From assembly GCA_047967505.1 (NCBI GenBank), contig CM106539.1: a DNA stretch of 64,000 bases; one strand, given 5' to 3'. The stretch is from Dipteris shenzhenensis (Eukaryota > Polypodiophyta > Polypodiopsida > Gleicheniales). The notes under the pieces were generated by a model. It searched no databases. It was not told the DNA's origin and worked only from the letters and a program-made list of their open reading frames with translations. Position 1 is the stretch's first letter. Every line of letters begins with the position of its first letter. This document shows positions 20,539 through 32,874 of this stretch, piece by piece. Made by a program: the position numbers and the translations under genes.

Positions 20539-21583
20539 GAGTCAAGTGGTATGATACCTATTCATCTCAGTAAGGGCAAGCAACACCTCTCCCTCCTACA
20601 TGCGCTCAAACTACAAGAACTTGAAGCACAGTCTAATGTGACGCTGTGGGTAGTTTAAATATATTGTAAGGCAAATGTAAGTTGTAAGTGCCTAATGCTG
20701 GGAAGGATGAGCACATGGCAGCAAAGAAAAGTCAAATACTCAAAAGGCATGACAAGTACTTGTGTTAATCTACCCTAGCTAGGCCTTTAGCCTATGGTTG
20801 CCATCCCAAACCAAGAACTTTTTGCCCTTTAGGTGCACCAACTTTGGTTTTGAATCAAGGTCATTCTCAAATTCTTGGAAGTCCCACAATAGCACACTAT
20901 GGTGGTGGTCCTCATCGGTCCATACAAGGTCTGGCTCACCCGAATGCCCAAGCGACACAAGAAAGTCACCCCTACTATGAATGTATCCCTGATAATCAAA
21001 CCTGTCCTCAAGAATTCCTAGGTTGTCGCCCACTATCCTAATGGCCTTGTTTATGATAAGCCTCCAGAAGGGTATTAATGGGAGCTTTGAATTTTCTCTC
21101 ACCATAATGATGCCCATCACTTGCTGCAACAAGTCCACCTTTATTTGTTTCGCACAATGGGTACCCATCTCTCTCGGATAATGAATCTCCCCATGCTCCT
21201 TCTCTTGCATGTCATGTGTACCACCACTACTCTCTACTACTGCCGGTCCCTTTCCCTTACTCCGAACATCTGCACCAGTACTCTCTGGCTCCTTCCCTTT
21301 ACTTTGAACAAAGGTTTGCACATCAATATCATAGATCAAAGAGGTCTCGTGGACATCTTTCTCTTGCACTATGGACAAGGAAGAAATATGTGAAGCAGTC
21401 ACGTCTTTTGAAGTGGCCTCCGGACGGTTGATTCCCGTGTCTTGCTGGTGATGTGTCTTTTGATTCGCACTACGATTGTTGCAAAGGGTACCGAGAACTT
21501 TGACCACTCCTCGGATGCCATCTGTAACACAAGAAATTGAAAGTGAAATCATGATTTTGAACAACAATAAAGAAGAGGGAGTG

Positions 21584-21900
21584 GAGCATTAGTTAGTTGG
21601 TTAGTTAGATAGTTATGTATAGTTAGTTAGTTAGTTATGGATAGTTAGTTAGATATTATAGTTAGTTATATATAATTAGTTAGTTAGTTAGGTATGTATG
21701 TATGTATAGTTGGTTAGTTAGTTAACTATAGTTAGCTATATATGTATAGTTAGTTACATATATATAACTATAGCTAAGTTGGTTAGTTATAGCTATAGAG
21801 TTAGCTAGAGCACTAACTCGATAGTTATAGTTAGTTAGTTAGTTATAGTTATAGTCATTGTTAATTTTAGTTGGTTATAGTTATAATTCTACAACTACCT
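21584..21900. repeat. Imperfect GTTA/TAGT microsatellite
   Basis: Long run of gttagttagttag with interspersed tatgtatg and tatag. It continues in weaker form near 22080-22300 (ttagttctagttatag). Confidence 0.9.
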
Positions 21901-22130
21901 TGTGGAGGTCACTATGTATAAACCTTCTATATCACGTGTGCTCAAGGCCTATATGTAAAGTCCATTATCTGTAAATTTCTTCTTAATAAAATGTACCCTT
22001 TTCCTATATAAATTTATAAAATTTTTTCAAAATTAATTTAAATACTCTCTTATGTAAAATTTAAATAGGCATTAGTTCTACCAGTAGTTAGTTCTACAAG
22101 TAGCCTAGATTGTTAGTTTTAGGCGGTAAC
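21901..22130. other. AT-rich intergenic stretch
   Basis: No gene or element signature seen. Confidence 0.4.
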
Positions 22131-22214
22131 CCTAACTCAGTTGAACATGGGCCAATTATGAATTTTTATCGGGCTAAAACCCCAAATTGTCCGCCCATGG
22201 CCAACTAAGCTAGG
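22131..22214. repeat. Hairpin 1 of the GGGGTTTT/AAAACCCC family
   Basis: Imperfect inverted repeat: CCTAACTCAGTTG.. on the left pairs with ..CCAACTAAGCTAGG on the right, with CTAAAACCCCAAATTG near the loop. Nearly the same sequence recurs at 33788-33868. Confidence 0.75.
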
Positions 22215-22308
22215 GACACTCAGCTAGTTTGTTTAGTTAGTTCTAGTTATAGTTATGTCATTAGTTAGTTGTAGCATTAGTTTGATGTAGAATTAGTTAG
22301 TTCTAGGA

Positions 22309-22661
22309 TGTGAAGAAAGTGAGAGAGAAGGAAGGAGTCTCACTTGCGGCTTTCTCACATACACAATGGGGGAATACACACAAAGGTGGAGGCTGAAAAC
22401 AGTTTTCCTCTTCTTAGTTGTGGAAGCCAAAAGAACTCTAGTACAAAGAAATAGAAGAACCCTATATGTGGGTCTCAAACCAAACTCAGCTAACTAAGGT
22501 GGCATAATAATTGAGCCACAAACTAGAGTACAGTCATCTAGCTATTATTCATGGGCAGTGTACCAACCGCATCTACAGCTAACAAGTCGCTGTACAAGTC
22601 GGTGACATAAATGCACAACGGTCACCCTGGCATATTACGAGTGGAGCTCGATATCTCAACA
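22309..22661 (-). repeat. copia-1 3' LTR (copy E)
   Basis: 353 bp, bounded by TG..CA; adjacent ctccccctcgag is the reverse complement of the polypurine tract. Confidence 0.93.
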
Positions 22662-23994
22662 CTCCCCCTCGAGCTCAATCCCAATTCGTGCACACCAAGC
22701 AGGTCTCTGAAATTGCGCAGCTTCTGTGTGCCCAATGCCTTCGTGAATATGTCTGCTTCTTGATCCTCTGTGCTGACATAAACTAGATCAATAAGACTTA
22801 GTAAAACCTTCTCCCACACATAGTGATAATGCACCTCAATGTGCTTTGTTCTAGCATGATAGACTGGGTTATTTGCCAAGTGTATACTGCTCATGTTGTC
22901 ACAATAAATGACAATTGGCCCATCTAAAGACTGATGCATATCATAAAGTAGCTTATGCAACCAAGCTACCTCACATGCAACCATTGCTGCATCGCTGTAC
23001 TCAGCCTCTGTGCTCGACAAGGCAATTGTAGGCTGTTTCTTGCTGCTCCAAGTGACTGCAGCACTCCCAAAAAAGAACACATATCCACTGGTAGATCGTC
23101 TATAAAAAATACTATGAGCCCAATCAGCATCAGTGTATCCATGAAACTGTATCTGAACCCCAACCTCATAAAATAGTCCATACTGCAATGTGGACTTCAC
23201 ATACCTGAGTATGCATCTAGCCGCATCCAAATGCGTTTTTCTTGGAGCCTGCATAAATTGACTTACCAATCCAACAACATAGCTCAAATCTGGCCTGGTA
23301 ATAGTCATATAAATCAAACTTCCGACTATGCGTCTGTACATAGTAGGGTCTTCCAGAAGCTCACCTGCATCTGCGCTCAGGCTTCACATTCTGCTCCAAA
23401 GGAACTAAAATAGGCTTATAGCCTATCATCCCCATATTTGGACAGCATGTCCAATCCATACTGCCTCTACAAGAGCCGTATCCAACTTGGTGATCTAATC
23501 ACCTCAATGGCCAAGAAACAATGTAGCTCTCCCAAATCCTTCATCTCAAACTTCTGCTTCAATAGCATTTTCACATGAAGCATATCTTCATCACTATCAC
23601 ATGTGATGATCAAATCATCAACACAAATGACAAGCAGCATAATACCTTTCTCTGTTTTTCTCACATAAAGTGAGAAATCTACCTTGGAAATCTGAAAGCC
23701 AATAGTGACAAGATACTATCCTATCTTGTCACACCATGCTCTAGGTGCTTGCTTCAAGCCATACAAGGCTTTCTTCAACCTGCAAACAAACTCAGGATGA
23801 ACAGCATGAACATAACCTGGTGGCTGCTCCATAAAGACCTCTTCTTGCAAATCACCATGCAAGAAGGCATTCTTTACATCCATCTGATGTAAAGACCATC
23901 CCTTTGATGCAACCATAGCAATGAATACTCTTACAGTTACCATCCTTGCAACCGGACTGAATGTTCATAATCAATGCTAGATGTCTGTGCATAC
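22662..23994 (-). pseudogene. copia-1 RNase H and RT C-terminal part (copy E)
   Basis: Read leftwards. RT palm begins RT-ward with [20 protein letters not shown] (about 23870-23920) and [13 protein letters not shown]. The catalytic box is CVDDLII instead of YVDDLII (about 23600), and SYVVGLVSQFMQAPRKTH follows (23240-23290). RNase H (22662-23150) holds TDADWA, SSTEAEY, IYCDNMSSI and EADIFTKAL, so its acidic residues look retained. Frameshifts separate three blocks (near 23345-23465 and 23665-23715). Interrupted at 23994 by copia-2. Confidence 0.87.
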
Positions 23995-24166
23995 TGAGAG
24001 TGCTCTCAACGGAAGCAAGAACAGAAGAAGGAGAGAGAGAGACAGAGAGCCACACAAGTTTGGTGGGTGCAGAACCCCATCCTAATCTTCTTTTTCATTC
24101 ATTTATATATGTGTTTGAGTATTGTACATAACTGGGGTAAAGGCACAGTGACCTTTAACCCCCACA
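23995..24166 (-). repeat. copia-2 3' LTR (element F)
   Basis: 172 bp, plus-strand TGAGAGTGCTCTCA..ACCCCCACA. The first 14 bp form a palindromic TGAGAGTGCTCTCA end. Confidence 0.93.
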
Positions 24167-24182
24167 ACCTCCCACTTAAAGG
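24167..24182 (-). promoter_or_regulatory. Polypurine tract of copia-2 F
   Basis: Plus-strand acctcccacttaaagg reads CCTTTAAGTGGGAGGT on the minus strand, directly before the 3' LTR. The same tract abuts the copia-2 LTR at 58775. Confidence 0.8.
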
Positions 24183-24228
24183 ACAATGTGCCTTTAAGGG
24201 AGAACAACCAGTGAGCATACTATCCAAT

Positions 24229-25748
24229 GCCCATCAATACACGACAATACTCAAACCGCTGACTAGGTAGACTCTTCGTCAGCATATCTGCAGGGTTATC
24301 ATCAGTATGAACCTTGACAAGCTCTATGCGCTTGTCCTCAAGTACCTCCCTGATGAAATGGTACCTGACCTCAATGTGTTTGGTCTTTGCATGAAAGACT
24401 GGATTTCGTGCTAGCTGAATAGCACTCATGGAATCACTATGCAATGTCGGTACACCTGTATGAATCCCCAAATCTCCCACTAGCCGATCAAGCCATATAG
24501 CCTCCTTGCAACCCTCTGTGGCTATACATACTCAGCCTCTGTGGTAGACAAAGCCACGCACTTCTGTGCACGAGACATCCACGACACTGCACCACCTGCA
24601 AAGGTGAACACATAACCAGAAGTGGATCTCCTACTATCCACATTCCCTGCATAGTCTGAATCTGTGTACCCAAGTACACGCATGTCTCCTTTACCAAAGC
24701 AAATGCACATCTCCTTGGTACCCTTCATGTACCTCATGATGCACTTAACTGCCTCCCAATGCCTCTTTCCTAGATTAGCCATATACCGGCTAACAACTCC
24801 CACTGCAAATGCAATGTCTGGTCTAGTAGCTATCATAGCATACATAAGACTCCCAACTGCTGATGCATAAGGAACCTTAGCCATCATGGCCCTTTCCTCA
24901 TCTGATTTGGGACTATCTGTATGACTCAGTTTCACATATGGAGGCAATGGAGTACTCACTGCCTTCCCCCCCTCCATATTGAAACGCTGCAATACTTTTG
25001 TAACATACTCTTTTTGTGAAAGCCAAAGGAGTTTCCTACTCCGATCACGCGTGATGCACATACCAAGAATATGACCTGCAAGTCCCAAATCCTTCATATC
25101 AAAGGCCTTGACATGCAACTTGGCCTTTAATGCATCTAGCTCATAAGTATTCTTGCTAGCCAATAGCATATCATCCACATATAGTGCCAAGATTATCAGG
25201 CTATTATCCTTAGCCCTTTTAGTGTAGAGGCAGTGATCAATTTCACTCCTTCTAAAACCCTGGGACCGAATGAAAGCATCAAACTTTTGATACCATTCTC
25301 TAGGTGCTTGCTTAAGACCATAGAGACTCTTCTTTAGCTTGCAAACTAAATGCTCTTTGCCCTTTTCTTCAAAGCCTTCCGGCTGCACCATGTAAATTTC
25401 CTCATGCAAATCCCCATGCAAGAAAGCTGTCTTGACATCCATTTGCATAAGCTCCATATCCTTTATTGCCACTAGTCCAAGCATGCATCTAAGTGTGGTC
25501 ATCTTCACAACCGGAGAGAATATCTCATCAAAGTCCACACCCTTCTCTTGCTTGAACCCTTTAGCAACCAATCGGGCCTTGTACCTAGGCACATCATCAC
25601 CTGTGACCTTCATTTTGTAGACCCATTTACATGGCAATGCTTTCTTTCCATGTGGCAAAGAAACCAAGTCCCAAGTCTTATTCTTCATAAGTGAACTCAT
25701 CTCTGATTGCATAGCATACTCCCACTTGTGTTGATCCTCACTTATCAT
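24229..25748 (-). pseudogene. copia-2 RT and RNase H (element F)
   Basis: 25748 to 24522 is open for about 408 codons: [47 protein letters not shown], the catalytic LYVDDMLLA box, then RNase H starting GYTDSDYAGN and ALSTTEAEYV. Near 24520 a short deletion shifts the frame. RNase H then continues in another frame (24480-24229: HSDSMSAIQLARNPV, DDNPADMLTKSLP). A TGA at about 25770 replaces a Cys codon present in copia-2 copy I (cf. CKEPSCYREAM). Otherwise the catalytic residues are intact. It would copy element RNA to DNA. Confidence 0.92.
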
Positions 25749-25775
25749 AGCCTCTTTGTAGCAAGAAGGCTCCCC

Positions 25776-26768
25776 TCAATCAGTAAGCATCACATAGTCT
25801 ACCCCTGGAACAAACCTATCAGGTGGTCTAGACACTCTAGATGATCTTCTCAAGGGCATTTCAGCTTGCTGTCCCATTTGCATATCAGCCACATTTGGCT
25901 CATCATTTCCACCAATAGATGATCCATCATCTACCCTTGATTGTATACCTGTGGGAGTACTTGGTTGTACCATTTCTTGCACATTTGGTGCATGGACAGC
26001 TTGCTGTCTATCAACATATGCAGGTGGATTCACATCCTGGAAAGTGATTCTCCTCATTTCCACATCCCTCATGGGTGCCTTATGCATCTTCTTCTCATTG
26101 AAGACCACATCATGGCTGCATATGATCTTCTTTGCTTCTGGATCCCAGAGATGATAGCCCATCTCTCCACTTTCACCATAACTCAGAAAGATGCATTTCC
26201 TAGACTTAGGATCTAGCTTCTTTCGAAGCTCTTTAGGCACATGTGCATATGCCTCATAGCCAAATATATGCAAATGAGAGTAAGAGGGCTTCTTTCCACT
26301 CCATGCCTCTTTAGGAATACCACCATCCAAACTCTTACTAGGTGATCTATTGATCACATGCACTGCAGTCTTCATTGCCTCTGCCCAAAAACCACCAGAA
26401 AGACTTGCATTGGAAAGCATGCATTGCAACCTTTCTTGAATGGTATGGTTCATCTTTTCTGTAACTGGATTTTGCTCTGGAGTACGAGGGGATGTGAGCT
26501 CCCTCTTAATCCCACGTGTATCACAGAAATGCTGAAAGTCATGAGAGAGATACTCTCCACCATTGTCAGTCCATAGGCATTTAAGCATTCTACCTGACTG
26601 ATTCTCAACCAAGGCCAGCCATTTTTGAAATACCTGGAGCACATCACTCTTTCGAGCTATAGCATAAGCCCACACTTTCCTAGTTGCATCATCAATGAAT
26701 GTCACATAGTATTCAGCCCCGCCTAATGACCGTGTAGGCATGGGACCACATACGTCTGAATGCACCAA
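25776..26768 (-). pseudogene. copia-2 integrase (element F)
   Basis: 330 open codons. The catalytic core has HSDVCGPMPTRS, FIDDATRKVWAYA, LWTDNGGEYLS and EQNPVTEKMNHTIQERLQ, so both Asp residues and the Glu of the D,D-35-E triad (TEKMN) are present. The C-terminal half (FGYEAYAHVPKELRKKLDPK; GYHLWDPEAKKIICSHDVVF) and an RRSSRVSRPP linker toward RT follow. A TAA at about 26769-26777 separates it from the upstream zinc-finger region. Integrase would insert element cDNA in the nucleus. Confidence 0.92.
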
Positions 26769-26777
26769 ATCAAGCTT

Positions 26778-27353
26778 TTAAAACTCTTTCTTTCCTTTTC
26801 TTTTATGGGCTGATTTAGTCTGCTTCCCATAGAGACAGTGCTCACAAAATTCAAAATCAGAGAAACTCAAATGCGGTACATAACCCAAACGGCATAAGAA
26901 TTTCATTCCATTCTGGCTCATGTGCCCCAACCTGCAATGCCACAAAGAAGTGCTTGGCTGCTCAGTTATTGCAACAACATGATCAAATACCCCTGATACA
27001 TGTAAGGGATACAAAGTCCCACACTTGGCACCCCTGACCAAAAGCATAGAGCCCTTTTGAATTTTCCAACTCTGAAAGCCAAAAGTGGTGTGAAAACCAG
27101 CATCATCTAGCTGACCCACTGAAATAAGACTCTTGGTCAGCTTAGGCACATGTCTCACATGTTTCAAAACAAATGCAGACCCATTTGCAAAAGAAAACTT
27201 TATGTCACCTACTCCCACTATGTCACATGCATAGTCATTTCCAAGATGCACACAACCTGTCTTTCCACTATCATAAGTGGAGAACCATTCCCTATGGGGA
27301 GTAACATGGAATGAAGCACCAGAATCCAAAATCCAATCCTAGGAATATGCATC
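26778..27353 (-). pseudogene. copia-2 protease and integrase zinc finger (element F)
   Basis: Retropepsin motif WILDSGASFHVTPHREWF at the start (catalytic Asp retained), then VRHVPKLTKSLISVGQLDD and the HHCC finger of integrase (CRLGHMSQNGM; CEHCLYGKQTKSAH). A TAG lies just upstream of the DSGAS block (near 27340) and a TAA follows KGKKEF. The frame is the same as gag and integrase, showing a single ancestral polyprotein. Confidence 0.9.
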
Positions 27354-27521
27354 ATCTAAAGTGGTAAGCAACTCTGCAGATAAAGTAGACATGAAGAGAA
27401 CATCATTGTCACTATCATGTGTGACTGCATTGATCTCCTCGATCTTCACTTTTCCTTTGTCCTCCCTTGGACTCTCTTCCTTTTGATTTGCACCCCAATT
27501 CGCATTCTTTTTCTTATCCTT

Positions 27522-28286
27522 TTACTCTCTTTTCAGCTTGTAGCAATCCTTTTTCATATGGCCCTTCTTGCCACAGTGGTAACACTCAATGTTCCGTGCC
27601 CTGGATTTGCTACGAGACTTCCCTCTTTCTTGGGACTTCCCCCTGAACTGTGATCTGCCCCTTTGCACATTTAAGGCTGCATCCTGCTTGTTGCCATCCA
27701 TAGACTTCCGTCTAATCTCCTCGGCCAACAAGCTACCCACAACATCATCAAATTTCAGTACTCCACTAGGTGCAGAGTTACTGACAGCTGTACGGAAGAT
27801 ATCCCATGAGGATGGCAATGAACATAAGAGAAATATTGCCTTAGTCTCCGCATCAAAATTCATTTTCTGAGCCTGAAGTTGGCTGAAAATAATATTGAAT
27901 TCATTCAAATGAGAAGCAATGGAGACCCCTTCCTTCATTTGCAGCTCAAACAACCTCTTCATGAGGTAAACTTTATTAGAGGCAGTTTCCTTCTCATAAG
28001 TGGCACACAGTTTCTTCCACAAATCTTCCGTAGTCTGCTCATTTACTACTCTGAAATAAACTGACTCTGCAAGATGAAGTCTAATAGTAGACTTTGCTAA
28101 TGCATCCAACTCATTCCAATCATCCTCAGACATATTTGCAGGCTTAGCTTCAATCCCTGCCAAGGGTTTAATCTGCTTCTTTTGAATAAGCACATCCCTT
28201 ATTTGTTCTTTCCACAAAGAAAAGTTTGTCCCATCAAACTTTTTAATGCTGAAAAACTCCTTTTCACACATGGAAGAGGATGCCAT
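27522..28286 (-). pseudogene. gag: copia-2 Gag (element F)
   Basis: Open from MASSSMCEKEFFSIKKFDG (ATG at about 28286) for roughly 254 codons: F-D-G-x-N-F-x-x-W motif, helical core (LHLAESVYFRVVNEQTTEDLW; SIASHLNEFNIIFSQLQ), an RGRSQFRGKSQERGKSRSKS basic stretch and one CCHC knuckle CYHCGKKGHMKKDC. It ends at TAA after KLKRE, where the sister frame would continue into protease. Packages element RNA. Start chosen at the copia-typical N-terminus; upstream codons 28287-28310 are in frame but atypical. Confidence 0.9.
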
Positions 28287-28310
28287 GATGCAAATAAAGC
28301 AAAATCCCAA

Positions 28311-29690
28311 ATGCTAGTGCCTGCAAGAGAGAATCACACCAAATACCAGGTGCACCCAAATGTGTATGCCACAATAGAGTGAAATATCACCAAAATTCAA
28401 AGCTCAAAGCATCAAAAGATGCATCTGACTCATGTGCATATACTATGCATCCATATGAGCAAATCTGGCCCAAAAGAAAATGCCAATAAGTGCCAAATGA
28501 CTCAAGCATAAACACCGTCCACTGGCATATGCATCAATAATATCTCATCCAAGAGAGCATAGCACTATCAGTGCATCACCTGCAATGTGTCAAAGCTGTC
28601 CCTCAGCTTAAAATAGCATCCATGTGCAAAGCGTCCATAAAAAATAGCATCCCACAAGGCAATTTGGGCCTATCAGCGCATCCAACAAGGACCGCAATGC
28701 ATCCAAATGGCCTATAAATCATCCACTACAACCCAATGCACACCACGAATGAGCGCACACTGCTCAAACTGCAACCAGAGTGATCTGCATAAGGTATGCT
28801 AAAGAAATCATAGTCCCACGGTAATGACCGCTACTGAAAATAGAACCTGAGATGCCTCAAAACATGGGCGCCATTGCATAATCGGACTCAACAAGAAAAT
28901 TTGCAAATATCTCTCTTCTGCCAGAACTCCAAAATCCCAACCAATGAGTGAGAAATGGGAGTCAACACTTATCCACTGCCATGTGGCATAAATCTAAGGT
29001 TTCAAAACCTTAGAATGAAAAATGCATAACAGAGAGACGAAATCGAATACACAGAGATCTATAACTCTGATAATCCTCCACCGAACTCACAGGTAGGGGT
29101 TTTTGGGCGTCCGGAATGCAATGGGACAGACGGTTTTGGAAACCGTGGTCTCAATCACTGGGTCCAACACACGGACTGAAAAACGTTTTTGGAAACAGAG
29201 CTGTTTATAAACTCCACCGGAGTGCGAATGATGAGCAACATAGAAGTTTTAGGACCTCTTGAGTCCACTAGAACTGACAGATCTGCAAATGGTTGCTCCA
29301 AACTTGAGTTCCAACACCCGGGCAAAAAACGCAGGAACTGACACAGTGAGTCAGAAATCCAATGAAATGACCCCAAGTTCAAGAATGAAGGTGTTTCCAA
29401 GCTCTTGAAGTGAAGTGGACACCAAAAGCAAGCAATAGTTGCCTCTACAAGTCAATATGGAGTCTCTGTCGGAACAGGGAAAAGCTCAAAAAACGACTTT
29501 TTCTTTGAAAGCTCTTAACAGGCTCTCAAAACCACTTCGCAGAGCCAAAGTGACTTTTCCAAAGGTTTCTCCAAGGTCTCTGCACACTCGGATGCAAGTG
29601 AAGTCACACACAAAGCTTCCCACAGAGCTTCTCCTTCCTCCCACAGAGCTGCTAAGCTTCCAAGCATTCATGCACGCTCAGCTAGATCAC
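28311..29690 (-). other. Long untranslated leader of copia-2 F
   Basis: About 1.4 kb between PBS and gag with no long ORF. It is purine/pyrimidine mixed, with many short repeats of gcatcca-type motifs. A leader this long could carry packaging or translation signals; none is identifiable by eye. Confidence 0.6.
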
Positions 29691-29706
29691 CCGAGCTCTG
29701 ATACCA
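29691..29706 (-). promoter_or_regulatory. Primer binding site of copia-2 F
   Basis: Plus-strand ccgagctctgatacca is the reverse complement of TGGTATCAGAGCTCGG, 2 nt from the LTR at 29709. Initiator-Met tRNA type. Confidence 0.9.
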
Positions 29707-29708
29707 GT

Positions 29709-29878
29709 TGAGAGTGCTCTCAACGGAAGCAAGAACGGAAGAAGGAGAGAGAGAGACAAAGAGCCACACAAGTTTGGTGGGTGCAGAACCACCCTAATCT
29801 TCTTTTTCATTCATTTATATATGTGTTTGAGTATTGTACATAACTGGGGTAAAGGCACAGTGACCTTTAACCCCCACA
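29709..29878 (-). repeat. copia-2 5' LTR (element F)
   Basis: 170 bp, TGAGAGTGCTCTCA..ACCCCCACA on the plus strand. Followed by CATAC. Confidence 0.93.
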
Positions 29879-29883
29879 CATAC

Positions 29884-32874
29884 CCCTTGACATCTAATCT
29901 TGCCTTGTATCTGTTCATAGGACCATCTGCATTGTGCTTCACCTTATAAACCCACTTACAGCCAATTGCATTCTTGTCTTTAGGCAAAGGCACCAATTCC
30001 CATGTAGCATTTTCTTCCAAGGCATCCATTTTTTCATCCATGGCTTTCTCCCATTTTTCTTTTCCCATGGCTTGCTCAAAAGAAGTGGGTTCCGGTTCCT
30101 GTATCACTTTGACCATATAGGCATATTGAATGGCTGTAAATCCATCATATTTCAGACTATCCACAGGATACCTAGCTCTAGTAGACGTGCGCAAAATAGG
30201 CTCACTTCTAGGTTCTCTCAAAACATCCTTGGTCTTCCTTACTCCAGGTGTAACAACAGAAGGAATACCCAACACATCATCAATGCTCTATTCTGAGCCA
30301 CTGGTTTCACCATCCACATAAGAGTGACCTGCATTCACATCAAACATGGGCTGATCTACCTTCTCTTTTCCTTTTCATGATACCTGCATACCAGTATCTG
30401 CATTGCTTTGAGGAGATTCTCCTGATCTCAATCTGCCTATCCATGGCAAAGTATGTGAACCACTGCTAGAGGACACTGTAGGTCCACTAATATTTTGTGA
30501 TTGCTGCTGTGAATTTTGTGTAGCATTACCATTTTGTGCATCTACATCATCAATCACATTTACTGATTTATACTAGCTTCTTATCTCATCAAAAACAACA
30601 TCTCTGCTCACTGTAAACTTATGAGTAGAAGGGTTATAGCATCTATATCCTTTCTGCTACAGAGAATAACCAATAAAGATGCACTTCTCAGCTTTTGGAT
30701 CCCAACTTGGGCCTCGACTCATCTGGCACATGAACATAGGCAATGCAACCAAAAATTTTCAAATGAGAAATATCTGGTTTCCTACCAGTATACATCTCCT
30801 CTAGCGTCATGCCATGTATTGCTGCAGTGGGAGTCCTGTTCATTATGTAAACTGCTGTAGCAACTGCTTCAGCCCAATAATAATCTGGTAGGTCTTTTTC
30901 ATTTAGCATGGCCCGAGATACCTCTCCAATTTGGCTGTTTTTACTTTGTGCAAGTCCATTTTGCTGTGGGGTATGATTGCATGAATATTGTTGCTTTATG
31001 CCATGCTCCTGCAGGAACCTTGCAAACTCATTTGAGAGGTACTTTCCCTCTCCATCTGACCTTAGGCATTTTATTTGTAGGCCTGTTTCTTTTTCAACCA
31101 TAGCTTTAAAAGCTTTGAAATGCCCAAACACTTCACTTTTCTTTTTCATAAAATACACCCAAACTTTTCTGCTGTAGTCATCAATAAAAGTGACAAAATA
31201 ATGACAGCCTCCAATAGATGCAACTTTAGTAGTCCACACATCAGAGTGGATTAATTCCAATGGCCTCTTACTCTCTTGAACATGTTTGGGAAATGGTTTC
31301 CTTGCCTGTTTTCCAAATTGACAAGCTTCACATACCTTATGCATTTCTACAACCTTGAATTTAGGCAATCTTGCAATAATAGTTTGGGCCTGCATTGATT
31401 TAAGTCGCTGTACATTAACATGACCAATGCATTTATGACAGATATCAATATCTGCAACTACACTGGTCCCATGTGCAAACATTGCTGCACTCAATTCAGG
31501 CATGTCCACAACCAACGTAAACATCCTGCCCTTCCTCTTTCCTTTTGCTATCAAGCGACCATTATTTTTCATATCCTCAACAAAGCATCCATGAGGATTA
31601 AATCTGACCTGCAAGCCCTGCTCAACCATTTGACCAACAGAAACCAGGTTCTTGGTGATTTCGGGACATGAAATACATCAGACATGTATTTCTTTTTCCC
31701 ATCTTGCATAGACAAAGGAATTTTACCAATCTGCACAATAGGATGTGCAGTATCATCACCAGTCTCCACAAATCCTGGTCTTTCTATTTTCCTTGCATCC
31801 TGCATCCATTCTGCATGACCTGTCATGTGGTTTGATGCACCTGAGTCAACATACCACACATCATTGCTTTCTTCTGCACTTGTTACAGAATTGGTCATGT
31901 GCTGCACCATAAACAGATGCTCATTTTTGTCATCACCCTGTCTACTAGAAGATGCATAATTCCCTTGTTGCAATTTTCCATTCATGATGTCATTCTTCTT
32001 TTTATAGCAATCTTTAGACATATGACCCATTTTACCACAATAGTAGCATTTAACATTGCTATTTGCATTTTGGCCTCTCTGCCATCCACCACAACCTCTT
32101 TGGCTCCCCCTACCTCTAGAGTTACCATGTCCTCCTCCATAGGACTGGTTTTCTTGTGGTTGCTGCATATTTTGATTTCTACCATGGCCTCCAAATCGGC
32201 CTGTGCTCTAGCTCTACCTCTACCTCTTCTAGCATTTGAGTAGAAGATAGTTTCTTTTGAAGTTTCTCCTGAAGAAGATGCACCACCATTTCTCTGCTGT
32301 TCAGAAATTAGAAGAGCAAACAACTCCTCAAAATAAGGAAATTTTTTACGGACGGCAATGGATGTCCGGAACTGTGCATAATCCTTTCCTAGACCATTCA
32401 AGGTCACAGAAACTAATCATCATCTTCCACTGGTGACTCGATGGAAGCAAGTGCATCTGCAATTTTCTTCACCTTCATGTTGTAGTCATTGATGCTCATA
32501 TTTTCTCTTTGCACATTGTGCAACTCCTGCTTGAGCTACATTTTCTTGACTTGTGTAGTTGTGCTGTACATTTTTGCCAAAGTATCCCATGCCTCCTTTG
32601 GCATACTTGCATCTTGAATATGCACAATCATAGAATCTGAAATACTGATAGATAGCCAGTACATAACTTTTCTGGCTCTCTCATGCCATCCTTTAAATGC
32701 CTGCATTTCCTATTGATTGGGAACATTAGGAAGAACGGGTTCTTCTTTATTTCCTACAATGAACTCCCAATAGCCTTTTCCCATAAGGAAATTCATCATT
32801 CTAAACTTCCATGCTTGGAAGTTGTTCTTGTCAAGCTTTTCAGTGACAATCTGTGAAAGAGAATCAGACACCAT
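29884..32874 (-). pseudogene. copia-1 gag, protease, integrase and RT start (copy E)
   Basis: Read leftwards from ATG 32874: gag (knuckle CYYCGKMGHMSKDC near 32010-32055), protease WYVDSGASNHMTG near 31840, integrase 31629-30690 with HKCIGHVNVQRL and CEACQFGKQ finger, HSDVWTTK, FIDDYSRKVW and RSDGEGKYL. The residue expected to be catalytic Glu in QNGLAERKNR is Gln here (QNGLAQSKNSQ). Then the linker and RT start ([19 protein letters not shown]) up to the copia-2 insertion. Frameshifts near 32407, near 31665 (FHVPKSP instead of FHVPNI) and in the 30360-30690 linker. Non-functional. Confidence 0.88.

Larger units (their letters stand above)
17474..21567 (-). pseudogene. Broken plant gene with DGNHR (ParB-like) motif, split by gag-only element
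   Basis: Apart from the inserted element (17894-20543) this is minus-strand gene sequence. 21567-20779 is an open stretch of 262 codons whose end reads GKKFLVWDGNHRLKA then TAG. DGNHR recalls the ParB/sulfiredoxin-type motif. After the stop come LLALTEMNRYHTT (about 20544-20600), then HVPHAIAHDMFMM, a stop, and KLGTANRDTLMHYFAHED (about 17690-17830). A CAGG/GTAAGTGC donor follows near 17612 and an acceptor near 17532, then VYHHKLKEEMEKADTQS up to the copia-1 LTR. An acceptor-like TTCTTGTGTTACAG precedes MASEEWSKFS in another frame near 21524, so the true first exon is uncertain. I recall similar proteins of unknown function from mosses and ferns; this is unverified. Stops and truncation by the copia-1 LTR make it a pseudogene. 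Confidence 0.45.
23995..29878 (-). mobile_element. copia-2 element F, complete, nested in copia-1 copy E
   Basis: 5884 bp with short LTRs (23995-24166, 172 bp; 29709-29878, 170 bp) and the target duplication CATAC (23990-23994 and 29879-29883). Minus orientation: PBS near 29691-29706, leader of about 1.4 kb, gag, protease, integrase, RT, RNase H, then the polypurine tract next to 24166. The LTRs differ at only a few positions (two clear substitutions and one short indel cluster). The pol frame is continuous apart from about five stops and one frameshift, so it died recently. Confidence 0.95.
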
